DNA from: Phragmites australis
Lineage: Eukaryota; Streptophyta; Magnoliopsida; Poales; Poaceae
Direction: 5' to 3'
Assembly (NCBI RefSeq): GCF_958298935.1
Contig: NC_084927.1
Span: forward strand, 23,076,001 to 23,140,000
Length of the DNA: 64,000 bases
A model generated the notes under the pieces. That model was not told the origin of the DNA and made no database searches. It worked only from the letters and a program-made list of their open reading frames with translations. Shown in pieces: positions 9,859 through 20,757 of this stretch. Position 1 is the stretch's first letter; the number at the start of each line of letters is the position of its first letter. A program made the translations under genes and the position numbers.

Positions 9859-12800
9859 TATCACACCCAGTTTTAAGACCAAAACCAAATGTAAACTATA
9901 TGTATGCCAGGATCAGTTTATTCATACATATAGTGACTTCATTAGTGCGTAACAGATACAGTGCTTCTTATTACAACGCTAATTATTACAGAATGACCAC
10001 ACACGGGTCTAAAGAAAAAGATACACCACAGCGGAAAAAGAACGGCGCAGCTCCAAGCCAACAGGCAGCCGACCGGGAGTTCCACAAGCCTAGAACTCGG
10101 CATCATCTTCAGGGAAGTCGTCCTCAGGGAATTCTTCAAAAGTTTCACCTTCTGAAACAGCAAGCGTGAGTATTTCCAATAATCAACAAGTGGGGGAAAA
10201 TTTAATTTGATATGGTGGCTTGAAACAAGGTTTCCTATTCTCTAGGGTTTCATTTGCATAAAAGCTGATTTTATCCCTGAACAATGGAAAAGCAAATTTT
10301 ATTTTAAACAGGAAAAGATGTACCAAAGATTTTCTATAACCTCCGAGAATTCAACCCAATTCTCAATCCAAGAAAAACAACCACCTGACTAATCATGTGA
10401 GGGTCCATGCTGCTCATAACCGTGAGCACGGCTGAATATTCAGTTTGACACTCTGCAGAGTTTGTACACTTTACCCATGAGTCGTGATCTTCTCTGTTGC
10501 CGGTACCTTACACACTTCTGGGGTGTGTGCCTAGAGATCACTATGAGGCTTTTACAAAGAGTCTCCCAGTATGCACTTGCCCACTGAGGTTTCATTGCCG
10601 TACAAAAGTGGAGTAACCCTCCACCCCAAAAGCCCCCTCTTGTGCCGGGTAGAATCGGGAAGTAACCCTTCCTTATCTACACATCCAATTGGCTCATACA
10701 ACACTGAGAGAACATCTAATTACTAGGCCAAGCCGTACCATATTGCTCCCGTGGTTGTTCTGTTTGCCATGGATGGTCGATCCACGAACCGGTCCTTAAA
10801 ATGGTTTGGGCAAGACCGCCAATAACCCCATAAGGGTAGATTACGAAACATTTCCAACCAACCAACCATGCTGGGAAATGTAGCCCCTTTCTTGCCCTAA
10901 ACTCCAATTATCTTTGTTGTTAACTCCCTTAACAACATCAATTTTCATGACATACTTCTTATATCAACTTTTAGTTCATGATTCATCACCTACACGCTAC
11001 ATGTTCATCTAAAAGCATGGCTAAGCATAAACATGATGTTTTTTTAAGGATAAAACATCTACAACTAACACTAGTATTTACTATACTACCCATTTTGTAA
11101 AATAGCATGTATATTGGATAAAGACTATTTTTATATAAAAACTGGGTTTGCAACATGGTCAAGACAGTTGCCTTCGTCGAAGTGATGTACATGTCCTTCA
11201 AAATCTTCTTCTTGAAAGTTTTCGAACTCCTGGACTGAATCGTCAACATGAGCACATAATCAAACATAAGAACAGTACACCAAACAGACCTAAAACTAGG
11301 GGGAAAACCCCTATAAACAGAATCTACACGTCGCTACGAGAATATAAGCGTAAAAAACATCTAAATCAGAGCTACGAGCAAAAAGTTGTGAGCGTTTGAA
11401 GTTCCAGGGGTGATTATGCAAATTTTCCTAATTATCAGAGAAAATCCGAATTGTTTTTATCCTGGAAATTGGATTTATGATGTCATAAAGCGAAACAGTT
11501 TTATTTCTTAAAAGAAAAAGACATGGAAAAGGTTCACGGGGCTTGTGGACCACGAAAGACACATCGGTCCACAGGTCCATGGTGGACCGAGGGGACTACA
11601 TACTCGACCGGTCTAATCCGGCCGTTGGTTGGAGATCTGTCGGCCAAGGTTAAAAAAAAGCGGTGCCGGAGGCTTCAACGGAGGGGCGGCGGTGAGCAGC
11701 GGCAGGGATGGCGGTGAGCACACCGGCGATTCGCCAAACGACGCATCAGGTCTCGGAGCTCAACGATGAGCGGCGGAAGAGAGGAAGGGGGAAAAAGGGA
11801 GTCTCACCACGGGTTCAACGGTGGCAGAGGGGCACCGGAGATGGCTGGCGACGGTGAAGGAGGCCGGCGGTGCTTCGGTCTCAGCGGAAGTGGCGTCCAG
11901 TCGTGAGAGACACCCCAAAAAGCGCCGAGGGACAACGACCGAGACCCTACAACACCGTTTGAGCGAAGAACATGGTTAATTGAGGCTCGGCCATGGAGGA
12001 AAGGGGCGGTGGCCGAGCTTCTTACCATCAACAATGGTGGTCTCGGCGGAGGGCTCAAACCCGAGTGCAAATCGAGGGGAAAAAGGATGGTTCGGGTGGG
12101 GAATGAAGCAAAGATGCCGAAGGAGGGCTTAAATAGCCGAGAGGGGGAAGGGAGGCGGCCGGATTCGAGAAGATTGGCCGGCGGCCCCAATTTTAATCCA
12201 AACTTTGGTTTCCATGCAAGTGAGAGGGGAATTGAGGGGGAAACGGTCGGACTGTGGGTATAAGAAAGAGGGGAACATAGCCATGTACTTTGATTGCCGA
12301 ATCAATGCGCGGGGAGGTGGTGATTTGAAGCGGCGGTAGGATTTGGGAGCTCGGGAGTCTGGTGGCGGGAGGAAGGAGAAGAGGAGCCAATCGGCGGTGG
12401 CTCGGCGGGCGCTCGGCTCGGCTTGGAGCTGGGCCCACTGGTCGGCGAGAGCGGGAGCGGCGGGCCGGCTAGAGAGGTTGGCTCGGTGGGCTCTCGGCTG
12501 GCTTAGGCCGGTGCTGAGAGGAAAACCGGCCCACGCAGGAGGGGAAGAAGGGAGGGGAGGAGGGAAAAACTGGGCCGGGGAAGAGAATTCGGCCCAATCG
12601 AATTTTCTTAATTTCAAAGCCTTTTCCATTTGAATTTCAACATATTTTCAAATGAGGTTTTAAAGCGGCGAAATCTAGTGAAATTTGCAAACTTTTTTCA
12701 CCCAATAAAACCTTATTGCATCTATAACGGCATGAATGCAATCAAACAATTTATCTTAGGCCAGGTTAAATTTAGAAATTAATTTCCTATTGAACTAAGT

Positions 12801-12868
12801 TGCAACACTTGATTAAATTTCAAGCAAAATTTTAAATTATTGCAAAAATTGAATTTTTGGGTGTTACA
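9859..12868 (-). repeat. right LTR (5' LTR) of the chromovirus
   Basis: It is the partner of 1199-4203. It begins TATCACACCC (the expected TG is changed to TA) and ends GGGTGTTACA. A minus-strand TATA box is at 12128-12135. Confidence 0.95.
12128..12135 (-). promoter_or_regulatory. LTR TATA box (5' LTR)
   Basis: TATTTAAG on the minus strand, conserved between both LTRs. This is the copy that would drive the genomic RNA. Confidence 0.55.
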
Positions 12869-12873
12869 ATAAC
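12869..12873. repeat. target-site duplication, right copy (ataac)
   Basis: An exact match to 1194-1198. Confidence 0.95.
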
Positions 12874-13735
12874 ATGAGCAGCCAACATAGCACTTAGCCT
12901 GTGGCTCTCTGTATATACAACTTTCCTCTTTGGTTTTGTATGAAGCAGTAATACATTATGATGTCGATACTTATCCAAGGGCCAAGTCAACCTAGCAACA
13001 ACATAGATTTATTCCTAGTACTATTAATGGAAGATCTTGCAACACTTTAGAGTGAAGGGGTTTAGGTATGTGATGAGTATAAACAAGAATACTTCACTCT
13101 ATGCGCACTATTGTTCGTAACTATCAATGTTTTGCCTGCCCTTGGTAGCCTATCGGGCCAGACTATAAAAAGAGGTAAAGTCTGTCCCCAATGCTTAGAT
13201 GATACTGCTAGTGTGTTGCTGAACCACTCCGGTAAAACCGTGTACATGCATCACCATAGGTTCCTACGCAGGGATCACCCATACCACAATATGAAGAAAC
13301 AATTTGATGAAAAAAAGAGGTGGATTTGCATCCAAGGCCTCACGGCGGATTGAGGTATATGATATGGTTAAGGATATCGATGTTGTTCTTAGAAAGAGAG
13401 AAGGTACATGAACGACCCGTGAGAAGGTCATGTGGAAGAGGAGATCAATATTTTGGGATCTACTTTATTGGAAGCACTTAGACATTCGCCACTGCATAGA
13501 TATCATGCACATAGAGAAGAATGTATATGATAGCGTTCTTGGCCTCTTACTGAACATTCCTGGCAAAGCAAAGCATGAAGTGACGGCGCAAAAAGATTTA
13601 AAAGATATGCAAGTCAGGACCAAGCTACAACCATTGGAGACCGAGAAAGTCTTAACGTACCTTCCCCCAGCTTGCTACGTTGTATCAAAAAAAGAGAGAA
13701 CTGAGCTGTGTAAATCCGAGATGTTAAATCGGCCC
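12869..13735 (+). pseudogene. CACTA transposase (tnp2) relic, central part (CACTA-D)
   Basis: It continues the tnp2 gene interrupted at 1198. Plus-strand fragments include ALCIYNFPLWFCMK near 12905-12945, the CDE(Y) region near 13065, ALGSLSGQTIKRGKVCPQC near 13140-13190, and KTVYMHHHRFLRRDHPY near 13235-13285. A later segment (13430-13735) holds FWDLLYWKHLDIRHCIDIMH and KNVYDSVLGLLLNIPGKAKH. These match the Transposase_21 domain in order. Stops and frameshifts are frequent. Homology ends just after a KKERTELC motif near 13725, without the C-terminal domains that CACTA-B still has. Confidence 0.85.
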
Positions 13736-14727
13736 TCGGGCTTTTTGTTTTTACGTCTAGAACGTCGCTTTGGTTTTTCAGTCATCAGACCCTCTGTTGG
13801 GTAATGCGACGATGGCTCAATGTAGACATAAAGGAAAACCAAAACTTCTTAAGAAAAGGGGAAACAAGCTTAAAAATATGAGAACTTATATTTTAGAGTG
13901 TGTGGACATTGCAAATTTTGGTTGAAGTTAACTTGCTTTCTAAATTCAACTTAAATCCATTTCTTCTCAAAAGAGTTGTCCTCTCACCTCTAATCCTATG
14001 TCTGGTAGGGCAAACATAGCTGGCAAAGATGAAGATATTGGTAGGAACAATAAATCCGACCAATATCTTCAACTGTGCTTTCCAAATTTACCATGTCAAA
14101 TCTAAACCAATATTTAAGTTGAATTTTGTTTAACTTAACTTGCATTGTAAATCCAACTTAATTCAGCTTATATCTATCTCTTCTGTCGAAAGAGTTGCCC
14201 TATCTTCTCTAATCCTATGTTTGGCAGAGGAAATCTCAAAGCAAGAAAGGGTGCGTTGTGCTTTCAAAGCCCCATGATGATCATCCAAGAAACCCTACTT
14301 CGCACTATATGGCCCTTCTTGCTTCCAAAAATTTGTCCGCCAGTTCTCACTTTTCAAGCAAAACCCATCTCCCCTCTCAAAATAGTTGCCCTCTCAAATC
14401 TAATACTATGTCTGACAGAGGAAATCTCATAAAGCAAGAGAAGGCGGATTGTGGTTCCAAAAGCCCAAGGATGATCACCTTGGAAACCTAGTCGCACACA
14501 ACCCCCTCCCCCCTCTCTTGCTTCCAAAAATTTGTATGTGATTTCTCACTTTTCAACCAAAATCCATCTCCTCTCTCAAAAGATTTGCTCTGTCACCACT
14601 AATCTATGTCTAGAAGAGGAAATCTCAAAAAAACAAAAAAAAAGGCAGGCTTGTGGTTCTAGAAGCCCTAGGATGATGACCCCGGAAACCTTGTTGCACA
14701 ACCCACCCCTTCTTGAACTAGCACAGT
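13736..14727. repeat. spacer with a degenerate tandem repeat (about 190-220 bp units)
   Basis: No gene is seen. From about 13970 to 14720 a unit of roughly 190-220 bp recurs three to four times. Anchors are the CTAATCCTATGTCTGGCAG-like string near 13998, 14210, 14400 and 14600, each followed by GAGGAAATCTCA. A CTTGCTTCCAAAAATTTGT segment recurs near 14318 and 14517. It separates two opposed tnp2 fragments. Confidence 0.7.
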
Positions 14728-15046
14728 TCAGTTCTCTCTTTTTTGGACAGAATGCAGCAAGCTGGGGGAAGGTAAATTCGGTCTTCCTCGATATATTTAA
14801 GATCTAGCTCAAACCTAATTTTCATATCATCCAGGTCCCGTTGAGCCTTGACTCCATCCTTTGTGTTGCATGGAATGTTCAATATTAGGCCAATCAAGCT
14901 GTCACATACATTCTACTCTACGTTCATAACGTCGATGAAGTGTTGAACTTCGAAGTGGTGCCAATAAGATAAGTCCCATAATATTACTTCTCACAATTCC
15001 CTAATGTATTACTTCTACCCCCCTTTCCAAGAACAACATTAAACAC
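14728..15046 (-). pseudogene. CACTA transposase (tnp2) relic, C-proximal part (CACTA-C)
   Basis: Read on the minus strand this gives tnp2 motifs in order: a VVLGKGGR piece near 15030, SYWHHFEVQHFIDVMN near 14935-14975, VCDSLIGLILNIPCNTKDG near 14850-14910, and IYLPPACCILSKKERTELC near 14728-14785. It belongs to the same gene as 25266-26827 and is separated from it by Tat-2. The homology stops just after KKERTELC, the same place where the plus-strand copy at 13725 stops. Confidence 0.8.
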
Positions 15047-15491
15047 GGTAGACGATTGGTGAACCGTCGATCTTACAAATACATGATGGAAAGTAGGGGA
15101 TGCTTCAACATGCCAAACAAAGTATCAGAAAATAGGGGTTTATACAGGTTTGGGCCTTCCGGGGGATAATAACCCTATGTTATGTATTCTTGTATTGATC
15201 TCGAGATAGATTACAAGGACATTCGTGGCTAGCCTAGACAAGATCTACTACTAGCTAGAAGCTCCTTACGCGTTGTATGGCGAGTCGTCTCTTCTTTTCC
15301 TCCCTCCATATATAGGGGAGGTGCCATGTAGGGTCCGGACTCCTTTCCGAGTAGTATCTTGTCATCCTTAAATTAGAGATAGACTTCCTTGTTTAAGGGA
15401 TATTCGGGTACCTGCAGGTAGTTTTCGTGTGTCCAGGGATTCCCTTCCAGATACAACCATATGCTCCGAGTATCTAGAAGAGCCCTGGGTA
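15047..15491 (-). repeat. left LTR (3' LTR) of Tat-2
   Basis: It is similar throughout to 24799-25265 and shares ACGATTGGTGAAC near the start and TTCCCTTCCAGATA near the end. It lacks about 24 bp present in the other copy (near 25054-25078). Its first bases (GGTAG) differ from TGTCG in the partner, so the terminus is mutated. A palindromic TATATATA-like box lies near 15307. Confidence 0.8.
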
Positions 15492-15612
15492 TTGGCTCCC
15501 TTGATCTTCTGCTTTCTTGAGTTCCAGCTTCCTTTGCCTTCCTCCTTGTGCCTGGAACCGTTGTTGAATCCTTCCATGCCCTTCTTCTGCTCACATTCCA
15601 TGGACCCATGCC

Positions 15613-18154
15613 ATGGGCCGCAAGAAGGTAGGGAAGCATGCCGCCTCCTCCTCCTTCGCCGATGACTCTGTAATCCTAACCTGGGCGGTGTCGGAGGTGT
15701 CAGAGGAGACGCTGGCTCGACTAGAGCGCGACGAGATGATCCCCTCATGCGCCTTTGTCGCCTGCACACCGGTGAAAGGCGAAGTGATCCCCAGACCAAA
15801 CATGAACTTGGCTGTGGCGTTCATTGATTTCTTCCACTACGGGTTGCGTTCCCCCCTCCCCTTCCAGTTTCTTTCTCCTTGTGCTCAAATTCAATAAAAT
15901 TGTCTTCGTGCACCTATGTGAGGCGTACCTGGGCACGCGACCCCTCCTGACCTATTTCACTACTTCTATATATTGAGGAAGCTGCCGAACCAGGTCACCG
16001 GCGGCATTGGCTTCTGCCTCCAGGATGGAAAATCCACGGAGTACATCAACTTTTTCACCAAGAGCTCCTAGTCGGGGTGGCACAAGAACTGGTTCTACTA
16101 CCAGCCATCCCCACCCGGAGGCAACAGCTACCAAGGGCTCACACCGTACTCACTACTGGTTTGGATGGAGGCGGCGTACATCTCCACTACAATACAGGCC
16201 TTCATCAGTGAGATCACGGAGCTAGAGGCAAAGGGCTTGACAGCGTGGGACATCACTGATGACTTCATCAGGCGGAGGTTGAGCCCCCTGCACTCCAGTG
16301 TGTCATCTGCCTGGTAGTTCATGGAAATGGAGGACCCAGCTCGAGAAGGTGAGACAGGTACTCATTGCCCCGTGCATTGAAAAACCCTTTGTTTCTCATG
16401 TTCTAGACCATACTGCAGATCTTCCTACAGTGGAGGTGGATCAGAGGACCAATTTTCTCTTCAAGATGGCTCCCGGGGAGGACCACCCGCACATCCCGCA
16501 ACCGATCGTGAAGATGGCGACCAAGGCAAGGGTGGAAATCTTATCGGTAAGTGCCGCCAACACTTTGTTTCCCTTTTCCCTGGTAGTTTTGATCTGAGGC
16601 AGTGGCCTGCTTGCGTTATGTAGCGCTTGGGTCAAGGGAAACCTGACCCAAAAGCTAAGACTGATGGAGTGTGGGATGACAAGGAGGAAATTGAGATTAC
16701 CGTCCCAATAGACCCGAGTGGAAGCAAAGACCTGCCAACCGTGCTGCTGCTCCAGGACCCATCAGATGATAACTTGTCGGGGGGCATCACGAGTGCTGGT
16801 GGTGGTGATCTACCAGGGAGCGATGCGGCCACCTCGATAGTGCCTCCTGAGGTGCTGCCTTTGGTCATGCCTCCTTCTCTGGCTCCCTCGCCCTTGCCTC
16901 CATTGCCTTCGTCTCAGGTACATTTTCCTACCCTTTTGGGCTTCCTTCTCATAGGTAAACGATTTATGCTGAGCCACTGGTAGGTGCAGGATCAGGACAA
17001 CAGGAAGGTGGCCATCAGCCAGGGGACCTCGACTGAGGCAGCCTTGGCCCTAACGGAAGTTGCGGCCAACGAGGTCGTCCCCTGGGCCAGAACAGCTAAC
17101 GAGGACTCGAACCTTTTCGTGCTCAAGATGTCGCACCAGCTCAAGAAAAGGACAAGGTACGAGCACGTTCATTTGTTATCTTCCCATATCTGGGGCTATG
17201 TGCTGACCCTGTATTTCGTAGGCTTGTGGAAGGCGGGCATGCCAGTGTGTGCGTTGGGTCTCGTCCTTGGAGACCTGGGCACCCTTGGCCTGAAGGATGA
17301 CATCTCTAGCCGGGGCAAGGACTTGTCACAGGAAAGGCAGGCGACAGAGACTGTCCAGCCCCTGACTCCCTCAGCCGGATGTACCAGGGAGCCCACAGTG
17401 ATGGCGACGTCGGAGCTCGAGGTACCTCTTCTCAGGATGCCACCTCTAGCACTGTGGGAGGAAATCGTCGAAGGGATGAGACCCGAGGGGAGTCGCGACC
17501 TGGAGGACTTCTTAAAGCCCCTTCTCGAGGTATGTGGCAACCCTACACATAGTCAATAGTACTCGGTTCTTCTCATGTGAACTAACCTGCAGTCACGCAG
17601 CTTGCCACGTCAAGGATGAATGCCCTCCGCTCGGAGAGGCAGAAGCTAAGGGAGAAGCTGGTCGAGCAGGAGGTGCGGCTAGCCAAGCTGGAAGCCGAGA
17701 AAGCCTAGCTGGCTACAGACCTATCCGAGACCCAAGAGAGCATAACTCAGGCGGAGTTCTACGTGACCTCCGTTTAGTCCTCCCTTGCTTCTGCCCTGGT
17801 TATGTTGCACACCACCTTGAGTAGGGCGGGGCTTTAGGTCCCACCTCTGGAGGACACCAGCGCTGCCGGCCTTGCTAGCCAGGTGGCAGAGCTGGCAAAG
17901 GCCTTCAAGGGCTTTTAGCTAGTGGTTGCTGAGCACATCAGCTGCCAAGCGCGGGCGGGCGCGTATGAGGTGGTGGCCAGGTGCTGGCAATCCTCAAGGC
18001 CTGCTATCCAGAGGTGGACGTGAGTGTCCTGCAAGAAGACTTCGGGGGGGGGGGGAGACCGAGGAGGAGGCCGCGAAGCTGGTGGAGGCGATGAGGGGCA
18101 CCTCTAGGGACTACATAGATGATATTGACTTCTCGGTGTCCCCTTGGGCTTGAT
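15613..18154 (+). pseudogene. antisense spliced gene of Tat-2 (Transposase_28/PF04195-like, then coiled coil)
   Basis: The gene starts at the ATG at 15613 (MGRKKVGKHAAS) and is convergent with gag-pol. Exon 1 encodes a Transposase_28-type region (SEETLARLERDEMIPS near 15690, FVACTPVKGEVIPRPN near 15750, WMEAAYISTTIQAFISEITE near 16170-16225). Five GT-AG introns can be placed: about 16349-16406, 16547-16623, 16918-16989, 17157-17221 and 17530-17592. Later exons are acidic, then Pro/Ser-rich. The last part is a coiled coil (RSERQKLREKLVEQEVRL near 17630-17690). In-frame stops (for example near 15892 and 17706) and shifts show decay. The role in Tat elements is unknown. Confidence 0.65.
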
Positions 18155-18839
18155 TTCCTGTAAGCTGCACATGGGACAAAAACTCATGCATTCTATTTAG
18201 TAAACAGACTAATCAGGAGTTTGATACGAGCATTCTCGACAACCTATTATGCTTAGTATAGCTCGTTTTTCCCTCCAGCTAGTGTCAGAAAACCTTGTCA
18301 CTAGTTGGGGATCTTAGTCGGTCAGCCTTATGTCCAACATGAGTGGGAGGCTCCGTGGCACATAGGCACTTGTAGACATGATAAGGATCCTTTTCACATC
18401 ATACGAGGTCGTAACTTGGAAAACCCTCCCTTCGCGAAGGAAGCTGCTTCGGTACACACGTGATGTGTTGCAGTTAGCTCTCAATATACTATACCTGTCC
18501 AGCCCCGGACTGGCTATCTGGGAAGAAGTCTCAGATAGGTAGTCAAAAATAAAAAACCATCAACTAAATTCTAGATATTGGCCTGATGGAAATGCAAATG
18601 CACATACTGCCCCTTTGATCGTAGAAACTTTTGTTACCTAAAGCTGACCTTGTCTCAGCATTGTCCAGGCTTGTCTGGGTGCGCGTGCTAGGTAAATGTA
18701 CCAGAATAGCGGCTTGCCATAGTTGAACCCGTCTTACAGGTGCCAGACATCGAGCTTTGGGGAAGACAAATGGATACAAAGAGATTCATGTACTTCACGG
18801 GCAATACGACCTTTATTAATGTGAACCTACTCTTAGTAC
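18155..18839. other. spacer between the convergent Tat-2 genes
   Basis: No gene, domain or clear repeat is seen. It would hold the 3' ends of both the antisense gene and pol. A run of 13-14 G lies just upstream near 18045-18058. Confidence 0.5.
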
Positions 18840-20074
18840 TCACACATAGAACTTCCGGAGTTGGTCAACGTTCTAGGAATTATTGAGGACTCATCCATCG
18901 TCCATTGCTAACCTAAATGACTCGGGGCGAGTAGACTTGACCACCGTACAAGGACCCTCCCACTTCAAGGATAGCTTGTTGCAGTTACTTTGGTTCTGGA
19001 CGAGTCATAGAACCAGGTCTCTAACTTGGAGGGTTCACTCTCGGAAGTTCTAGTCATAATAGTGCTAGAGGGATTGTTGATATTTCGTTGATCGTATCAG
19101 CACTTGAGTCCTCCTTTCCTCAATGTTGTTGAGGTCATCTTCTCTCCTGAGGGATTCATCCTTGTCAACGAACAACTCAACATGGGGAGATTTGAGCTTT
19201 AGTTCACAACGAAGCATGGCTTCATCCCCGTAGACTAGGAAGAAAGGTGTTTCACCCGTCACCCTGCTGGATGTGGTTCGAACTGCCCAGAGCACAAAGC
19301 GCAACTCGGATACCCAGGCTTTGGAGTAGGCGGATACGCGGTGAAGATACGGGTCTTGATCCCTTACAGCACGAGGCCATTGGCCCATTCCACCTGTCTA
19401 TTTCTCTGTAGATGAGCAACAGACACAAAATAGACCTTGGTTCCTAGTCCCTCACAGTACTCGATGAAGGCCACACTCAAGAACCGAGTGACATTCTCGG
19501 TGATGATCCTACTCAGGGTGCCAAATCTTGTCACGACGCTCATCATGATGAACCATTTGGGCAGCCTCTGAGGTGATATTCACAACTGGCTCAGCTTCGA
19601 TCCACTTGGTGAAAGTATTGATGGTGATGAAGAGGTGCTTGAAGCCCCTGTGCGTTACCAGGAAGGGCCCCAGAATATCCAGCGCCTATGTCATGAAAGG
19701 CCACAACAAGGGGATCATCTGCAAAGCCTGAGCAGGTTGGTGAATGAGTCTGCTATGAAATTGGTAGTTGGCACATTTTTAACCATCTCGCTCGCATCAT
19801 GGAGAGCCATAGGCCAGTAGAAACCTTATCTGAAAGCCTTTCCGACCAGGGTTCAGAAGGAAGCGTGAGCTTCATACACCCCTCTATGGATTTCTTCAAG
19901 AAGTTCACTACCATGCTTCCGAGAGATGCACTTCATGAGCACTCCATGGGCACCTCTTCGATAGAGAATGCCATCAACTAGGGTATACATCCTGGGCATA
20001 CAGGAAATCTGCGAGGATAGTGCCTCATCCTCGGGTATGACTCGCTCCTGAAGAAACTTGTGGATGGGATCCAT
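18840..20074 (-). pseudogene. integrase of Tat-2 (decayed)
   Basis: Minus-strand fragments follow the integrase order: an N-terminal region near 19850-20070 (LVDGILYRRGAHGVLMKC, then HASF), a core with IITENVTRF near 19495, and VSVAHLQRNRQVEWAN near 19375-19430. Next come RVSAYSKAWVSELRFVLWAVRTT and TPFFLVYGDEAML near 19210-19330. The C-terminal piece WEGPCTVVKSTRPESFRLAMDD lies near 18895-18960. The last codons end at a stop at 18840-18842. The second catalytic Asp is replaced (TEN instead of TDN), and several frameshifts are present. Confidence 0.8.
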
Positions 20075-20409
20075 CCATGAATCTTCGTATTCGAGTGGAG
20101 CTACAAGTTCCCCTGCTACTCCTTTTGGAGCGCGATCCCTAGTGGCGCCCCGAGTTGGTTATAGGTCTCTTGGACCACTACTTCTTCGGCCGTGTCATCT
20201 TTCGGTGTCACAAATGGCTTCGAGAGTCTTTCTATAAAGATCCCAGGTTGTACTGGAGATCATGAGGAGGCTAGTCGGCAAGACTATCGACGAGGCAGTT
20301 GTTCTTTCTCGGGATGTATCTAACGTCGAGTCCAACGAATTTCTTTTCTAGCTTCCTCACCTCCGCAAGGTAAGCCGCCATGGTCTTGCCCAAGGTTTGG
20401 TACTCCTTG

Positions 20410-20757
20410 CTAACTTACTTCACCACCAGCTGTGAATCCCCATTCATGAGTAGGTGGCGGATGCCAAGCTTAGAAGCTACTCGAAGACCTGCAAGCAAAC
20501 CCTCATGCTCGGCCACGTTGTTAGTGGCCGGGAAGTCAATCTGCAATGCATATTGCAGGCGTTCTTTAATCTGGGAGATGAGGATTAACCCAGCCCCCGA
20601 GCCTTTGAGAGTTAACGACCCATCAAAATACAAACTCCATACCTCGATCATGTCATCATGGGTGCTCTAGGGCTGCTCGGGCTCGATGCACTTGGCGATG
20701 AAGTCAGTGAGTACCTGTGACTTGATAGATGTACGAGGGATGAAACAAACATCAAAC
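20410..20757 (-). pseudogene. additional (archaeal-like) RNase H of Tat-2
   Basis: It contains [18 protein letters not shown] near 20580-20635, TNNVAEHEGLLAGLR near 20480-20525 and MNGDSQLVVK near 20415-20445, with a DSLAD remnant near 20295. This is the second RNase H found only in the Tat lineage. The tyrosine of the usual AEYE motif is His here, while the Glu remains. A stop follows NGDSQLVVK. Confidence 0.8.

Larger units (their letters stand above)
1199..12868 (-). mobile_element. complete Tekay/Del-type chromovirus (Ty3/gypsy LTR retrotransposon), minus strand
   Basis: It has two about 3.0-kb LTRs, a tRNA-iMet-type primer site next to the right (5') LTR, a polypurine tract next to the left (3') LTR and a perfect 5-bp target duplication. 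Between the LTRs lie, in transcription order, an extra leader ORF, gag, protease, RT, RNase H, integrase and a C-terminal chromodomain. Long LTRs plus an HHCC-DDE integrase ending in a chromodomain place it in the Tekay/Del clade of chromoviruses. All coding parts carry stops or frameshifts, so this copy cannot act on its own. It sits inside a plus-strand tnp2 gene. Confidence 0.93.

Noticed and set aside
18043..18058. Poly-G run as a possible regulatory G-quadruplex
   Set aside because: A single run of 13-14 G inside a decayed gene; most likely a slippage product or an assembly uncertainty.
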